Below are positions 25,389 through 33,733 of a stretch of 64,000 bases of DNA, in pieces. Source of the stretch: Mycolicibacterium septicum DSM 44393 (GTDB lineage: Bacteria; Actinomycetota; Actinomycetes; Mycobacteriales; Mycobacteriaceae); assembly GCF_000455325.1 (NCBI RefSeq), contig NZ_HG322951.1:3212132-3276131 (forward strand), in the 5' to 3' direction. The number at the start of each line of letters is the position of its first letter. The stretch's first letter is position 1. The translations under genes and the position numbers were made by a program. The notes beneath the pieces are model-generated. The model made no database searches and was not told the DNA's origin. It was given only the letters and a program-made list of their open reading frames with translations.

Positions 25389-26207
25389 CTACGCGGCATC
25401 AGCCGGGCGCATCCCGCGTGCGAGCGCGATGAGCGCGGCGTTGAACGCCTGTGCGGCGACGATCTCGCTCTCGATCGTCGACAGGATTCTGCCCAGCTGT
25501 GCCTCGAGAACATCCAGTACCGGATGTTCGACGTCGCCGGAACATTCGACGGTGTCCAGGAAGTCGTGGACGTGACAGGTCAGCAGATACAGGGGATCGG
25601 CAGATATCGACATCGGCTCGGCATCCAGCCGGTCGAACCGGCCCAGCAGTGCGTTGGTGTCCAGGTACTCCGGATCCGGAATCGCGACCCGATGTGTCAT
25701 GAGCCAGTCGACTGTCGCAACGTTGGTGTCGCGGATCCGCTGCAGCAACTCGGCAGCGCTCGCCCGGAACGGTTCGAGGGCGGGCTGAGGCTGTCTTGCC
25801 CCCGGCGGATCGAGAAGCTCGATGGAGGTGAGGAGGTCGGGCAACTGGATGAGACGCCGGATACGCCCACCCTTGATCACGTAATTGCCCAGAAGCCAGC
25901 GCAAGTCGTCGAGGCGGACGAAGGTCTCCTCGGTGGCCTCCTGCTCGTGCGCGGCCAGTTCCGTCATCCCGTAAAGGTGATCGGCCAGTGGGGTGAGCTC
26001 GTCCACTTCTCGACGGAGCATGGTTATGCAGTCTTCCGGCGTCATCCGTTCCACCGGCCGACCGGTCGTGAGAACCTTTGGCCCATAACATAGTTCGATG
26101 TTGATCTGCAGTGTATCGGTCTTGGCGGCAGTCGGAGCAGCGGGACGGCGTCGGGTGCGCAGGACGGCCGCGACGGCTACGGAGAAGTGCTTCCAGTTCC
26201 CGGTCAT
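25389..26207 (-). CDS. hypothetical helical protein coupled to a phosphotransferase
   Basis: A 272-residue product with no family I can name. It is mostly helical, starts with a short basic and hydrophobic segment (HFSVAVAAVLRTRRRPAAP) and has a conserved-looking ERMTPEDCITMLRREVDELTPLADHLY. Its ATG overlaps the phosphotransferase stop (ATGA), so the two are made together. Such partners of APH-like kinases in mycobacteria are uncharacterised. Confidence 0.7.
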   Translation of the reverse strand: MTGNWKHFSVAVAAVLRTRRRPAAPTAAKTDTLQINIELCYGPKVLTTGRPVERMTPEDCITMLRREVDELTPLADHLYGMTELAAHEQEATEETFVRLDDLRWLLGNYVIKGGRIRRLIQLPDLLTSIELLDPPGARQPQPALEPFRASAAELLQRIRDTNVATVDWLMTHRVAIPDPEYLDTNALLGRFDRLDAEPMSISADPLYLLTCHVHDFLDTVECSGDVEHPVLDVLEAQLGRILSTIESEIVAAQAFNAALIALARGMRPADAA

Positions 26208-27262
26208 CGGCGGATCGTCTCCACCGCCCAGGAGGGCATGACGGGTGCGCGCAAGAAGCCGTGGTCGGTCAGGCCGAGGCGGCGCAACAACACATGGGTA
26301 CGCAGGATGCAGCAGGCCATCCTGGCCATCGAGAACATCTCGAACCAGTCCAGGTGCTGCAGCTCTCTGCCGAGCATGTCCTGGTAGCGGCGGACCACCT
26401 GCTCACGGCTGTCGAAGCCGGGCAGCTCGGGGTCGGCTCGAACCCTCTGCACTTCCAGGGTTTGTCGGCGCGTGGCCAGCCACCAGCCGAGATCGGCCTC
26501 GGCTGGGCAGATGCACGCCTGTTCCCAGTCGATCGCGGCGATGATCATGCCGGTGTCGTCGCTGATGGTGTTCGACAGACGGGCGTCACCCCAGCTGATC
26601 GCGGGCGGGAGTTCGTCGGTCGGTTGATGACGTTCCAGCCAGGAAAAGGCTTGGACCATGAGTTCGGGGACGTCGTTGTCGGTGGCCCAGTGGAGATAGT
26701 CGTTCCACCAGGCGATTTCGGGTCCGACGCCGAAACCGGTGGGCCGCCGCAGCCATGGCGCCTCGTCGACGGGAACTCGCTGGACGGCGATCAAGGTGTC
26801 CAGAAACGAATCATGGAGTCGCCGTTGCACATCGGAGCCGGCGTCGTGCAGCCACCCACGTGTCGCATACGACGTGTCCGACGGCGTGTGCCCGACGATG
26901 CGCGGCATCACCATGAAGCGCGAACCGATCCAGCTCTCGTCCGGCTCGTAGTAGACGGGTGACGGGGTCGTGACTCCGTGGCGCCGCATCAGCTCCTGTG
27001 TGCGGGTCTGCCCGGCGAAGTCGTACTCCGCGAACATTCCGCCGCCCGCCGGAGGGATACGGATGACGTAATCGCGAGGCTCCGCGCCGTTTTCGCCCGC
27101 GTGGACCGAGAAGGCCAAGGTTTCGCTGGACCATCCGGCAGCGCGATTGGCCGCAGTCAACTCGGAGACGGTGGCACCCGGGCCGAATCGGCGTTCGACC
27201 CAGCCGCGCAGCTGCTCCCGGGTTTCGGCGAGGTCTCGCGGTACGAGGGTCAGGCCGGCCAT
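26204..27262 (-). CDS. aminoglycoside-phosphotransferase-like kinase (APH/choline kinase fold)
   Basis: A 352-residue protein kinase-like phosphotransferase. The catalytic loop ISWGDARLSNTI replaces the usual HGD..x..N with SWGD..SN. The metal-binding Asp is in IAAIDWEQACICPAEADLGWW. The N-lobe shows YVIRIPPAGGGMF. Such proteins are common in actinobacterial lipid and acyl-CoA clusters and are not aminoglycoside resistance genes by themselves. The ATG at 27262 is chosen over longer frames that run into the divergent hydrolase gene. Faces that gene across a GTAAAGC/GCTTTAC repeat. Confidence 0.85.
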   Translation of the reverse strand: MAGLTLVPRDLAETREQLRGWVERRFGPGATVSELTAANRAAGWSSETLAFSVHAGENGAEPRDYVIRIPPAGGGMFAEYDFAGQTRTQELMRRHGVTTPSPVYYEPDESWIGSRFMVMPRIVGHTPSDTSYATRGWLHDAGSDVQRRLHDSFLDTLIAVQRVPVDEAPWLRRPTGFGVGPEIAWWNDYLHWATDNDVPELMVQAFSWLERHQPTDELPPAISWGDARLSNTISDDTGMIIAAIDWEQACICPAEADLGWWLATRRQTLEVQRVRADPELPGFDSREQVVRRYQDMLGRELQHLDWFEMFSMARMACCILRTHVLLRRLGLTDHGFLRAPVMPSWAVETIRR

Positions 27263-27292
27263 GCCGATACTGTTACACAGAGGCGTATTGAT

Positions 27293-27312
27293 GTAAAGCA
27301 ATATGGCTTTAC
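27293..27312. promoter_or_regulatory. inverted repeat between phosphotransferase and hydrolase genes
   Basis: GTAAAGC-AATATG-GCTTTAC: perfect 7-base arms in the 112-base region between divergent starts. Typical of a TetR operator. The TetR at 28214-28765, just past the hydrolase, is a candidate binder. Confidence 0.5.
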
Positions 27313-27374
27313 GTGCGGCACGTTCCTTGTAATATCGATCGGACCCGACGAAACGCCGTACGAGGGGGCTGCCG

Positions 27375-28217
27375 ATGTCGTCCGGACCTGCTGGGCTCAC
27401 CTTCGGGGCGATCGATGACGAATCCTTGCCGCTCGCGGTGCTGGTGCACGGCTTTCCGGACACGCCGCACACCTGGCGGCACCTCGGCCCGCAAATGGCC
27501 GAGCACGGCTACCGGGTGGTGGCTCCGTGGTTGCCGGGGTACGCGGCACCGGCCTCGCATCCGGTGTCCGTCGGTACCTATGTCCGGCACATTCTCGAGG
27601 TGCGCGCTGCCCATCGAGGTGACGAGCGCGCGGTCCTGATCGGTCATGACTGGGGTGCGAACGCGGGTTATGGGGCGATCAGCTTTGCGCCGTCGGCGTT
27701 TTCGCAGTTCGTATCACTGGCCATCCCGCCGACCGCCGCCTTGGGCGCGGGACTGTTCAGCTACCGGCAACTCAAGCGGTCCTTCTACGTCTGGTTCATC
27801 CAGCAGGCCGGTTTGGCGGAGCCCGTCCTGCTGGGGGACGGGTTCTGGGAGGGGCTCTGGGCGGACTGGTCGCCCGGGTATGACGCGGCAGCCGATATCG
27901 CCGAGCTTCGTCGTTGGGTCGGAGCCGAGACGATCGCCGGCGTCGTCAACCCATACCGGGCTTCCTTCAATCCCGAGGTTGCCGACCCCGGCACGGAGGC
28001 GGAGGCGGCCGCGACGATGTGCCTGCCGCCGATCCCCACGCTCTACCTCCATGGATCAACCGACGGCGCGATCGGAGCGGAGCTCCTCACCGACGTCGCC
28101 GGCTGTCTTCCGGCGGGCGGTTCGGCCTTCGAGCTGCTCGACGGGGTCGGGCATTTCCTGCACCTGGAGGCGCCGGACGAGGTGTGGCGGCGGATCAGCG
28201 CCTGGCTGGCCGACTAG
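27375..28217 (+). CDS. alpha/beta hydrolase, epoxide-hydrolase/dehalogenase type
   Basis: A 280-residue hydrolase. The HGFP oxyanion motif is VHGFPDTPHTWRHL. The nucleophile elbow is IGHDWGANAGY, with Asp rather than Ser, which indicates an epoxide hydrolase or haloalkane dehalogenase-type mechanism. The catalytic His is in LDGVGHFLHLE. An epoxide hydrolase would fit with the P450s of the island. GAGGGGG lies just before the ATG. Its last bases overlap the stop of the converging TetR gene. Confidence 0.85.
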   Translation: MSSGPAGLTFGAIDDESLPLAVLVHGFPDTPHTWRHLGPQMAEHGYRVVAPWLPGYAAPASHPVSVGTYVRHILEVRAAHRGDERAVLIGHDWGANAGYGAISFAPSAFSQFVSLAIPPTAALGAGLFSYRQLKRSFYVWFIQQAGLAEPVLLGDGFWEGLWADWSPGYDAAADIAELRRWVGAETIAGVVNPYRASFNPEVADPGTEAEAAATMCLPPIPTLYLHGSTDGAIGAELLTDVAGCLPAGGSAFELLDGVGHFLHLEAPDEVWRRISAWLAD

Positions 28218-28765
28218 CCGGCAGCAGCTCTGGGCAGGCGTCGGCGGCGGGGCTCCAGCCCCGCCGCGTGGCGCAGCTCGGCCAGGAACTGGTCCGGCGA
28301 GCCACCCTGGACCAGGTAGTGGCACACCGCGATCCGAACAACCGCCGACGCGGCGATATCGGCTTTGTCGCCGGGGATGACGTGGCGCAGCCGGGCGTGC
28401 ATGGTCGGCAGCACCCGGCGCATCTCGGCGAGTACATGCCCGGGTTCGATGTCGACGACGGCTCGTGCCGAGAACGAGTTCTGAAACTCCACGATGAACT
28501 GCAGCGCGGCATCGAGGCGGTCCGCCCCGCTCAGTCCCGCCATCGCGGCGGCGATACCGGCATCGAAGTTGTCCTGCTCGTAGAGGCTGAACGCCTCCAG
28601 CAAACCTTCCCGCGAACCGAAGTAGCGGTAAAGGGTGGGCCGTGACACGCCGGCCTCGGCGGCGACTTCGGACAGTTGCAGTTTGTCGTGACCGCTTCGG
28701 GACAGCACGACATGGGCGGCATCGAGAATGCGCTTTCGCATCGATGGTGCGGCGTCCGCGGCCAT
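28214..28765 (-). CDS. TetR-family regulator
   Basis: A 183-residue TetR protein. The HTH is RILDAAHVVLSRSGHDKLQLSEVAAEAGVSRPTLYRYFGSREGLL region (about residues 10-55). The start is ambiguous: ATG 28765 follows GGACGGTGG, and a GTG three codons upstream (28774) is possible. It lies between the hydrolase and the divergent PF10118 operon. The small palindrome AGTGTCACACT upstream is a candidate operator. Confidence 0.88.
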   Translation of the reverse strand: MAADAAPSMRKRILDAAHVVLSRSGHDKLQLSEVAAEAGVSRPTLYRYFGSREGLLEAFSLYEQDNFDAGIAAAMAGLSGADRLDAALQFIVEFQNSFSARAVVDIEPGHVLAEMRRVLPTMHARLRHVIPGDKADIAASAVVRIAVCHYLVQGGSPDQFLAELRHAAGLEPRRRRLPRAAAG

Positions 28766-28803
28766 CTGTACCACCGTCCGTTTCCTTTACATGAAGTGCC
28801 CAT

Positions 28804-28814
28804 AGTGTCACACT
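28804..28814. promoter_or_regulatory. short palindrome between TetR and PF10118 operon
   Basis: AGTGT-C-ACACT lies in the 118-base gap between divergent genes, 39 bases from the TetR start. It is short, so confidence is limited. Confidence 0.35.
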
Positions 28815-28883
28815 GAGTCGGGCCTGTCACTTCTTTGGCAGGCAGCGCAATGTTACTCGTGCGACGCAAAGAGGTGACGATCG

Positions 28884-29825
28884 ATGACGGACTTGGTGGT
28901 CCGCAAGATCGCGTGGGGGTTCGACGCAAGCGTTCCGTTCAGGTGGCAGCCCGCAAACCCGAACTTCGGAATCTTCTGCAACGCATTCACATTCATCGCG
29001 GTTCCGTTCGAGAAGTACATCATCAGTTCGCTGAGGCAGGCCCAGGACCGGCTCGAGCAGGATCCGGAAGTCGCGGCCGAAGCCGAAGCGTTCCTGCGCC
29101 AGGAAGCCCAACACGCCGCGGCGCACCGCAAGCACATGCTGGCCCTCATCGAGCGGTATCCGGCGTTGGAGCAGTGCTACCAGGACACCGTCAAGTCATA
29201 TGACGACCTGATCAAGAATCGGCCTGTCGAATTCCATGCCGCCTACATCGCCAACCTCGAAGCGACTTTCACCCCGCTGTTCAAGGTCATCCTCGACAAT
29301 CGGGAGGCGCTGTTCGGCGGCGGTGACCAGCGGGTGGCGTCGCTGATGATGTGGCATTTCGTGGAAGAGATCGAACACCGCAGCTCGGGGCTGATCCTGT
29401 ACCGCCACCTGGTGCCCAACCGGTGGTACCGCGTCAAACACTTCCGGGAGACGTTCCGGCACACCAGCGAAGTCGCCGCCAACATCGCCGCCGCGTTCGA
29501 CGAGCAGATCCCGTTCGAGGAGCGGGGCGCGTCGGCACGTGAGCTGATGTCTCCGGCATTGCTGGTCGACGAGTTCAAGTTCCGCGGTCCGGGCGGAACC
29601 CGCAGACGTTCCCGGCAGACCGGCGCGCCCACCCTCTTCAATGCCGTCCCCACCGGACACTTGGCGAGAATGGCGTGGCGCCTGGCACTTTCGCAGACGC
29701 CGAATCATGACCCGGCCGATCAGCCGCTTCCGGACTGGGCGGATACCTGGATGCGTGAGTACGAACGAGGCACCGACATGACGGCGTTCTTCGGGGCCCC
29801 TCCCGACGCCGGAAACCAACGCTGA
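28884..29825 (+). CDS. PF10118-type predicted metal-dependent hydrolase/oxygenase
   Basis: A 313-residue protein of the family annotated as predicted metal-dependent hydrolase (PF10118). Two helices carry paired ligands: FLRQEAQHAAAH (about residues 72-83) and WHFVEEIEHRSSG (about 157-169). These resemble a ferritin-like di-iron site (ExxH plus ExxH), so an oxygenase role is as likely as hydrolysis. AGAGGTG precedes the ATG. First gene of the operon with an AttH-like and a VOC gene. Confidence 0.8.
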   Translation: MTDLVVRKIAWGFDASVPFRWQPANPNFGIFCNAFTFIAVPFEKYIISSLRQAQDRLEQDPEVAAEAEAFLRQEAQHAAAHRKHMLALIERYPALEQCYQDTVKSYDDLIKNRPVEFHAAYIANLEATFTPLFKVILDNREALFGGGDQRVASLMMWHFVEEIEHRSSGLILYRHLVPNRWYRVKHFRETFRHTSEVAANIAAAFDEQIPFEERGASARELMSPALLVDEFKFRGPGGTRRRSRQTGAPTLFNAVPTGHLARMAWRLALSQTPNHDPADQPLPDWADTWMREYERGTDMTAFFGAPPDAGNQR

Positions 29826-29841
29826 GAGGACAAATCGGTAC

Positions 29842-31008
29842 GTGCTGTCGACGAACTACGGGGACCTGCTCCCCGAGGACGAGATGCTGACCCATCAGAT
29901 CGTGGACACGTTCGCGACGGTGAGCCAATCCGATCCGTCCTGGACCGAGAAGATCTGGACCATGGCGCACGCGCGGGACAACTCGCTCCAGATCGTGCTC
30001 GGAGTGGGGAAGTACACCAACCGGGGAGTTTTCGACGGCGCCGCCGGGGTATGCCGTGGTACGGAGCAGTGGACCGTGCGAGCCGGGCGGCGACTGGCGT
30101 CCGACCCGTCCAACACCGTCGTGGGCCCCGTGCGGTACGAGGTGGTCGAACCGCTGAAGTCGATTCGGGTGCGCCTCGAGCCGAACGAGCATGCGCCGAT
30201 CTCATTCGACGTACTGATGGAGGGTGAATTCACTCCTGGACTCGAGGATCCCTGGCCGGATCGCAGCCCGGACGGCTATCGGGTCACCCATAATGTGCTG
30301 CGCTACCACCAGATCGGTGTTGCGTCGGGCTGGGTCGACGTCGCGGGTGAGCGTACCGAATTCGGCCGCGACGAGTGGATCTCGATACGGGACCATTCCT
30401 GGGGCCTGCGCCCCGGCGTCGGCAAACCGATCCCCGGATTGCCCCGACGCGGCCGCCACCGGATCAACCAGATGTTCATGACATGGTCTCCGATGATGCT
30501 GACCCGTCCGGACGGCTCGAAATACTCCCTGTTCGTCTTCTACCAGGAGGAGCGAGGCGACGGATTCAGTCAAACCCGTTGTCAGGCAGAACAACAGAAC
30601 GACGATGGTTCGTCGAGTCGGTTCGCATCGGTGGAGCAACAGCTGAACTTCGAGGACGGCAACCGACGCTTCACCCATGGCACCATCACCTTGATCGACA
30701 GCGACGGCACGAAGCGCCCGATCACCGTGACCGCGGCGGGTCCGACCGGCTACCACCTCGGTCCGGCCGGCTACTACGGATGGAACGACTGGGTGTACGG
30801 CGAGTGGGTCGGCGAACTCCGGGTCGAAGGCAATCACATCACCGACTGCGACAAGCCGGAGATTGCGCGCCGAGTTCATCAGTTGCGCGATCTTCTTGTG
30901 CGCGTCGAAGATCCGGTAGGCGGTGGTGTCGGTCTGGGGGATCTTGAGTCCTTCGCCCTCGGGGCGTTCCCGGAGATGGGCCTGACCGCGGAGAACTCAT
31001 TCCTGTGA
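29842..31008 (+). CDS. AttH-like lipocalin-domain protein
   Basis: A 388-residue beta-rich protein. The middle contains WISIRDHSWGLRPGVG, matching the conserved DHSWG turn between the two barrels of AttH/CrtC-like proteins. The C-terminal part has GYYGWNDWVYGEWVGELRVEG. It starts with GTG after a weak GAGAGGAC. No signal peptide. Its stop overlaps the GTG of the VOC gene. It is the second AttH-like protein of the island (the other at 13956-15347), but the two are clearly different sequences. Confidence 0.65.
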   Translation: MLSTNYGDLLPEDEMLTHQIVDTFATVSQSDPSWTEKIWTMAHARDNSLQIVLGVGKYTNRGVFDGAAGVCRGTEQWTVRAGRRLASDPSNTVVGPVRYEVVEPLKSIRVRLEPNEHAPISFDVLMEGEFTPGLEDPWPDRSPDGYRVTHNVLRYHQIGVASGWVDVAGERTEFGRDEWISIRDHSWGLRPGVGKPIPGLPRRGRHRINQMFMTWSPMMLTRPDGSKYSLFVFYQEERGDGFSQTRCQAEQQNDDGSSSRFASVEQQLNFEDGNRRFTHGTITLIDSDGTKRPITVTAAGPTGYHLGPAGYYGWNDWVYGEWVGELRVEGNHITDCDKPEIARRVHQLRDLLVRVEDPVGGGVGLGDLESFALGAFPEMGLTAENSFL

Positions 31009-31454
31009 CCACCATGCACCACGCCGGCCTGTGCGTCCGGAACATGGAGGAGTCGCTGCGGTTCTACCGTGACTGCATCGGGCTCGCCGTGCTCGCGGAC
31101 AAAGTGCTCCATGCGGACCTCGAATCACTCCTAGGGGTAGCGACCGAGACAGTGCGAACGGTGTTCCTCGGCGACACCGGACACCCGGACTCCGGGATCG
31201 TCGAACTACTCGACCTCGGCCCACGGACAATCGACGAGGCCGAGCCCCAGCCGGGCCTTCCCACCCGCGGGGTCTTCCTGCTGTCCTTCCAGGTCGACGT
31301 ACCGACCACGCTGTCCCGACTCGAGGCGAGCGGACTTGGCGGCACGCCACGCGCGATGTCCACACCGGGCGGCGGAATCGCTGCCACCGTGACCGACCCG
31401 GATGGCGTGATGGTCGAACTGCTTTCCCTCGGCGAGCTTTCAGTCATGAAATAG
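31005..31454 (+). CDS. VOC-superfamily (glyoxalase/dioxygenase-like) protein
   Basis: A 149-residue vicinal-oxygen-chelate protein. The first repeat begins MHHAGLCVRNMEESLRFYRDCIGL and the second ends VTDPDGVMVELLSLGE, with His near the start and Glu near the end as the expected metal ligands. The fold covers isomerases, epimerases and extradiol dioxygenases; the activity cannot be chosen. GTG overlaps the previous stop (GTGA). Last gene of a three-gene operon. Confidence 0.85.
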   Translation: MTTMHHAGLCVRNMEESLRFYRDCIGLAVLADKVLHADLESLLGVATETVRTVFLGDTGHPDSGIVELLDLGPRTIDEAEPQPGLPTRGVFLLSFQVDVPTTLSRLEASGLGGTPRAMSTPGGGIAATVTDPDGVMVELLSLGELSVMK

Positions 31455-31462
31455 CCCGGTGC

Positions 31463-32959
31463 TCAGCGTTCGCGCGCCCACACCATGGCCGAACGGTTGA
31501 CCTTCGTGGCAGCCGTCCGCGGCATCTCATCGATGAATTCGACGGTCTTGGGCACCTTGTAGCCGGCCAGCCGGTCCTTCGCGAAACGGATCACCTCCTG
31601 GGCAGAAGGTGGGAGGGTCGGATCGATCGGCTGGACCACCGCGTGTACCCGCCGGCCCCACTGCGGATCCGAGATCCCGATCACCACGACATCGGCGATC
31701 TCGGGATGATCGATGAGGGCCGATTCCACCTCGGCGGGAAAGACATTGGCGCCCCCGGTGACGATCATGTCGGTGCGGCGGTCGGCGATGTACAGATAGC
31801 CGTCGTCGTCCAGATGGCCGATGTCCCCGGCGGACGTGAAGCCGTCCGCCGTGGTCGGGAGCGGCGGCGCCCCACCGATGTAGCGGTACTGATCGTTCAT
31901 CGGCGCACGCAGGTATATCTCGCCGAGCACACCGGATGCCGCCATGTTTCCCTGCTCGTCGACCACGCGGATGTCGGTGTCGCGGAAGCCTCGTCCGACA
32001 CTGCCGGGATGATTCAGCCACTCGTCGCCCCGAAGTGCGGTCAGCCCGAGGTTCTCCGTCATCCCGTAGGCCATCACCACCTGTTCGGGGCTGAGCAACT
32101 CGAACCACCGGCGCAACAGGCTGGGTGGCATCACGGCGGCACCCTGGAGGATCCACGCGATGCTGGAAAGGTCGCGGTCCTCGACGCCGGGCAGATCGGC
32201 GATGCGCGCCAGCATCGTCGGCGTAGCCGTGAAGTTCGTGATGCGATGACGCTCGACGACGTCGAGAACCAATGCGGCGTCGAACTTTTCCAGGACCACC
32301 AGGCGGTCGCCGCCGAGCAGGTAGTTCAGGGTGTTGAACCCGTTGGTGTGATACATGGGCCCGGGCACGAGGATCGTCTGGGGCCGGCTGACCGGTGCCC
32401 ACTGCATCATGAAGGGAATACTGGTCGCCGGAGTCCACACGGCCGGTGCGGTGTTCAGGATGATCTTCGGCAAACCGGTCGACCCGGAACTGCAGATGCC
32501 GTTGAGCGCCGGTGAAATGCACTCTGGCACAGGGGTATCGGCCTCGCCGTATGCGATCCCGGACAACCCGAGCAGGTTGTCCTCGCTGAGCGCCAGGGCC
32601 GGGTCGATGACGTCCAGCAGTCGTTGGTGTTCCCAGTCCGGCAGGTCCCAACGCATCGGTATGGGAATGGCACCGAGCTTCCAGGTGGCCAGGGCGGCGA
32701 CGACGAGTTCGACCGAGTTGGGGATCGACAACGCGACCATCGCACCCTGGACGGCCCCGGACGATTGCAGGGCGCGCGCCCATCGATTGGCCGTGCTTTC
32801 CAGGTCGGCCCAGGTCATGGCCGTCTCGGAGCCGTCTTTCGCGACGACGATGAGCGCGATTCCGTCCGGATCCGCCTCCGCTCGCACAGTGAGCTGGCGG
32901 CCGTACGGGATGGCCTCGTCGGCGACGGCGGTGGTGGGGGACTGCTGGGCTTCAGGCAT
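31463..32959 (-). CDS. acyl-CoA synthetase (AMP-binding)
   Basis: A 498-residue adenylate-forming ligase. The ATP loop is ICSSGSTGLPKIILNT, then VMAYGMTENLGLTAL, the hinge region GDIGHLDDDGYLYIADRRTDMI, and the catalytic C-terminal lysine is probably in PRTAATKVNR. It activates an unidentified carboxylic acid. ATG at 32959 is chosen; TTG at 32974 in the same frame would add five residues. Follows an SDR gene on the same strand by less than 20 bases and shares the GntR-led operon. Confidence 0.9.
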   Translation of the reverse strand: MPEAQQSPTTAVADEAIPYGRQLTVRAEADPDGIALIVVAKDGSETAMTWADLESTANRWARALQSSGAVQGAMVALSIPNSVELVVAALATWKLGAIPIPMRWDLPDWEHQRLLDVIDPALALSEDNLLGLSGIAYGEADTPVPECISPALNGICSSGSTGLPKIILNTAPAVWTPATSIPFMMQWAPVSRPQTILVPGPMYHTNGFNTLNYLLGGDRLVVLEKFDAALVLDVVERHRITNFTATPTMLARIADLPGVEDRDLSSIAWILQGAAVMPPSLLRRWFELLSPEQVVMAYGMTENLGLTALRGDEWLNHPGSVGRGFRDTDIRVVDEQGNMAASGVLGEIYLRAPMNDQYRYIGGAPPLPTTADGFTSAGDIGHLDDDGYLYIADRRTDMIVTGGANVFPAEVESALIDHPEIADVVVIGISDPQWGRRVHAVVQPIDPTLPPSAQEVIRFAKDRLAGYKVPKTVEFIDEMPRTAATKVNRSAMVWARER

Positions 32960-32977
32960 CAACAGGTTGTCCAATAC

Positions 32978-33715
32978 TCAGGTGTCGAGGGCTCGTCGCT
33001 GGACTTCCAACGGGACGACAGGTGGCCGTGCCGACGGCCCGCGAGTGATCGCGTTGAGCCGGATCTCGGGCAGGTCGACCGATCCGGGGACAGTGTCCAC
33101 CCAAGCGACGGCCTGGGCTACGTCGTGCGCCGTGATGGCATGCATTTCGAACGGAACATCCTGCAGCATCTCGGTTTCCACCGGTCCGGGGGTGACGATG
33201 CTGACATTGATGCCATCGCGGTCGACTTCGAGGGCCAGCGCCCTGGCGAAGGCGTTCATGCCGGCCTTCGACGCAGAGTACGCGGTGCGGCCCGGCATCG
33301 GTTCGTGTGCGGCCGAAGACGAGACGAAGACGAAGCGGGAGCCCGGGCCCATCTTGGGCAACACCGCCTGAGTCACCACGAAGCACGAGTCCAGATTGGC
33401 GGACATGGTTGTTCGCCATTGTTCGAAGGACTGTTTACGGGCGTAGGTACCGCCGAGCACCCCGGCGGCGTGGACGAGGAGGTCCACCCGGTCCAGAGTG
33501 GTCACTGCGCCGGCGAATCCGGCCGGATCCGATGCGTCAGCAGCTATCCACCGGGCTCCGATGTCTTCGGCGGCCACGCGGAGCGGGGCTTCGCGCCGTG
33601 CGGTGAGGACAACGTCATAGCCGCGGTCGGCAAGTGCTCGGCCGCAGGTCTTTCCGATTCCACCGCTGCCGCCGGTGACTACGGCAATGCGGGCATCGTG
33701 CCCAGGTGAGGCCAT
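32978..33715 (-). CDS. short-chain dehydrogenase/reductase (SDR)
   Basis: A 245-residue SDR. The cofactor loop is VVTGGSGGIGKTCG, the centre is HAAGVLGG, and the catalytic parts are FVSSSAA and AYSASKAGM. The C-terminal part is shorter than in the other SDRs of the island and lacks the VDGG end (DLPEIRLNAITRGPS instead). Middle gene of the GntR-SDR-ligase operon. Confidence 0.9.
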   Translation of the reverse strand: MASPGHDARIAVVTGGSGGIGKTCGRALADRGYDVVLTARREAPLRVAAEDIGARWIAADASDPAGFAGAVTTLDRVDLLVHAAGVLGGTYARKQSFEQWRTTMSANLDSCFVVTQAVLPKMGPGSRFVFVSSSAAHEPMPGRTAYSASKAGMNAFARALALEVDRDGINVSIVTPGPVETEMLQDVPFEMHAITAHDVAQAVAWVDTVPGSVDLPEIRLNAITRGPSARPPVVPLEVQRRALDT

Positions 33716-33733
33716 GTACCCATCCCTGCCTTG

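Noticed and set aside
26204..27262. Aminoglycoside resistance gene
   Set aside because: The fold is APH-like, but the catalytic loop is SWGD rather than HGD and the context is lipid/CoA metabolism, so a resistance call is not supported.
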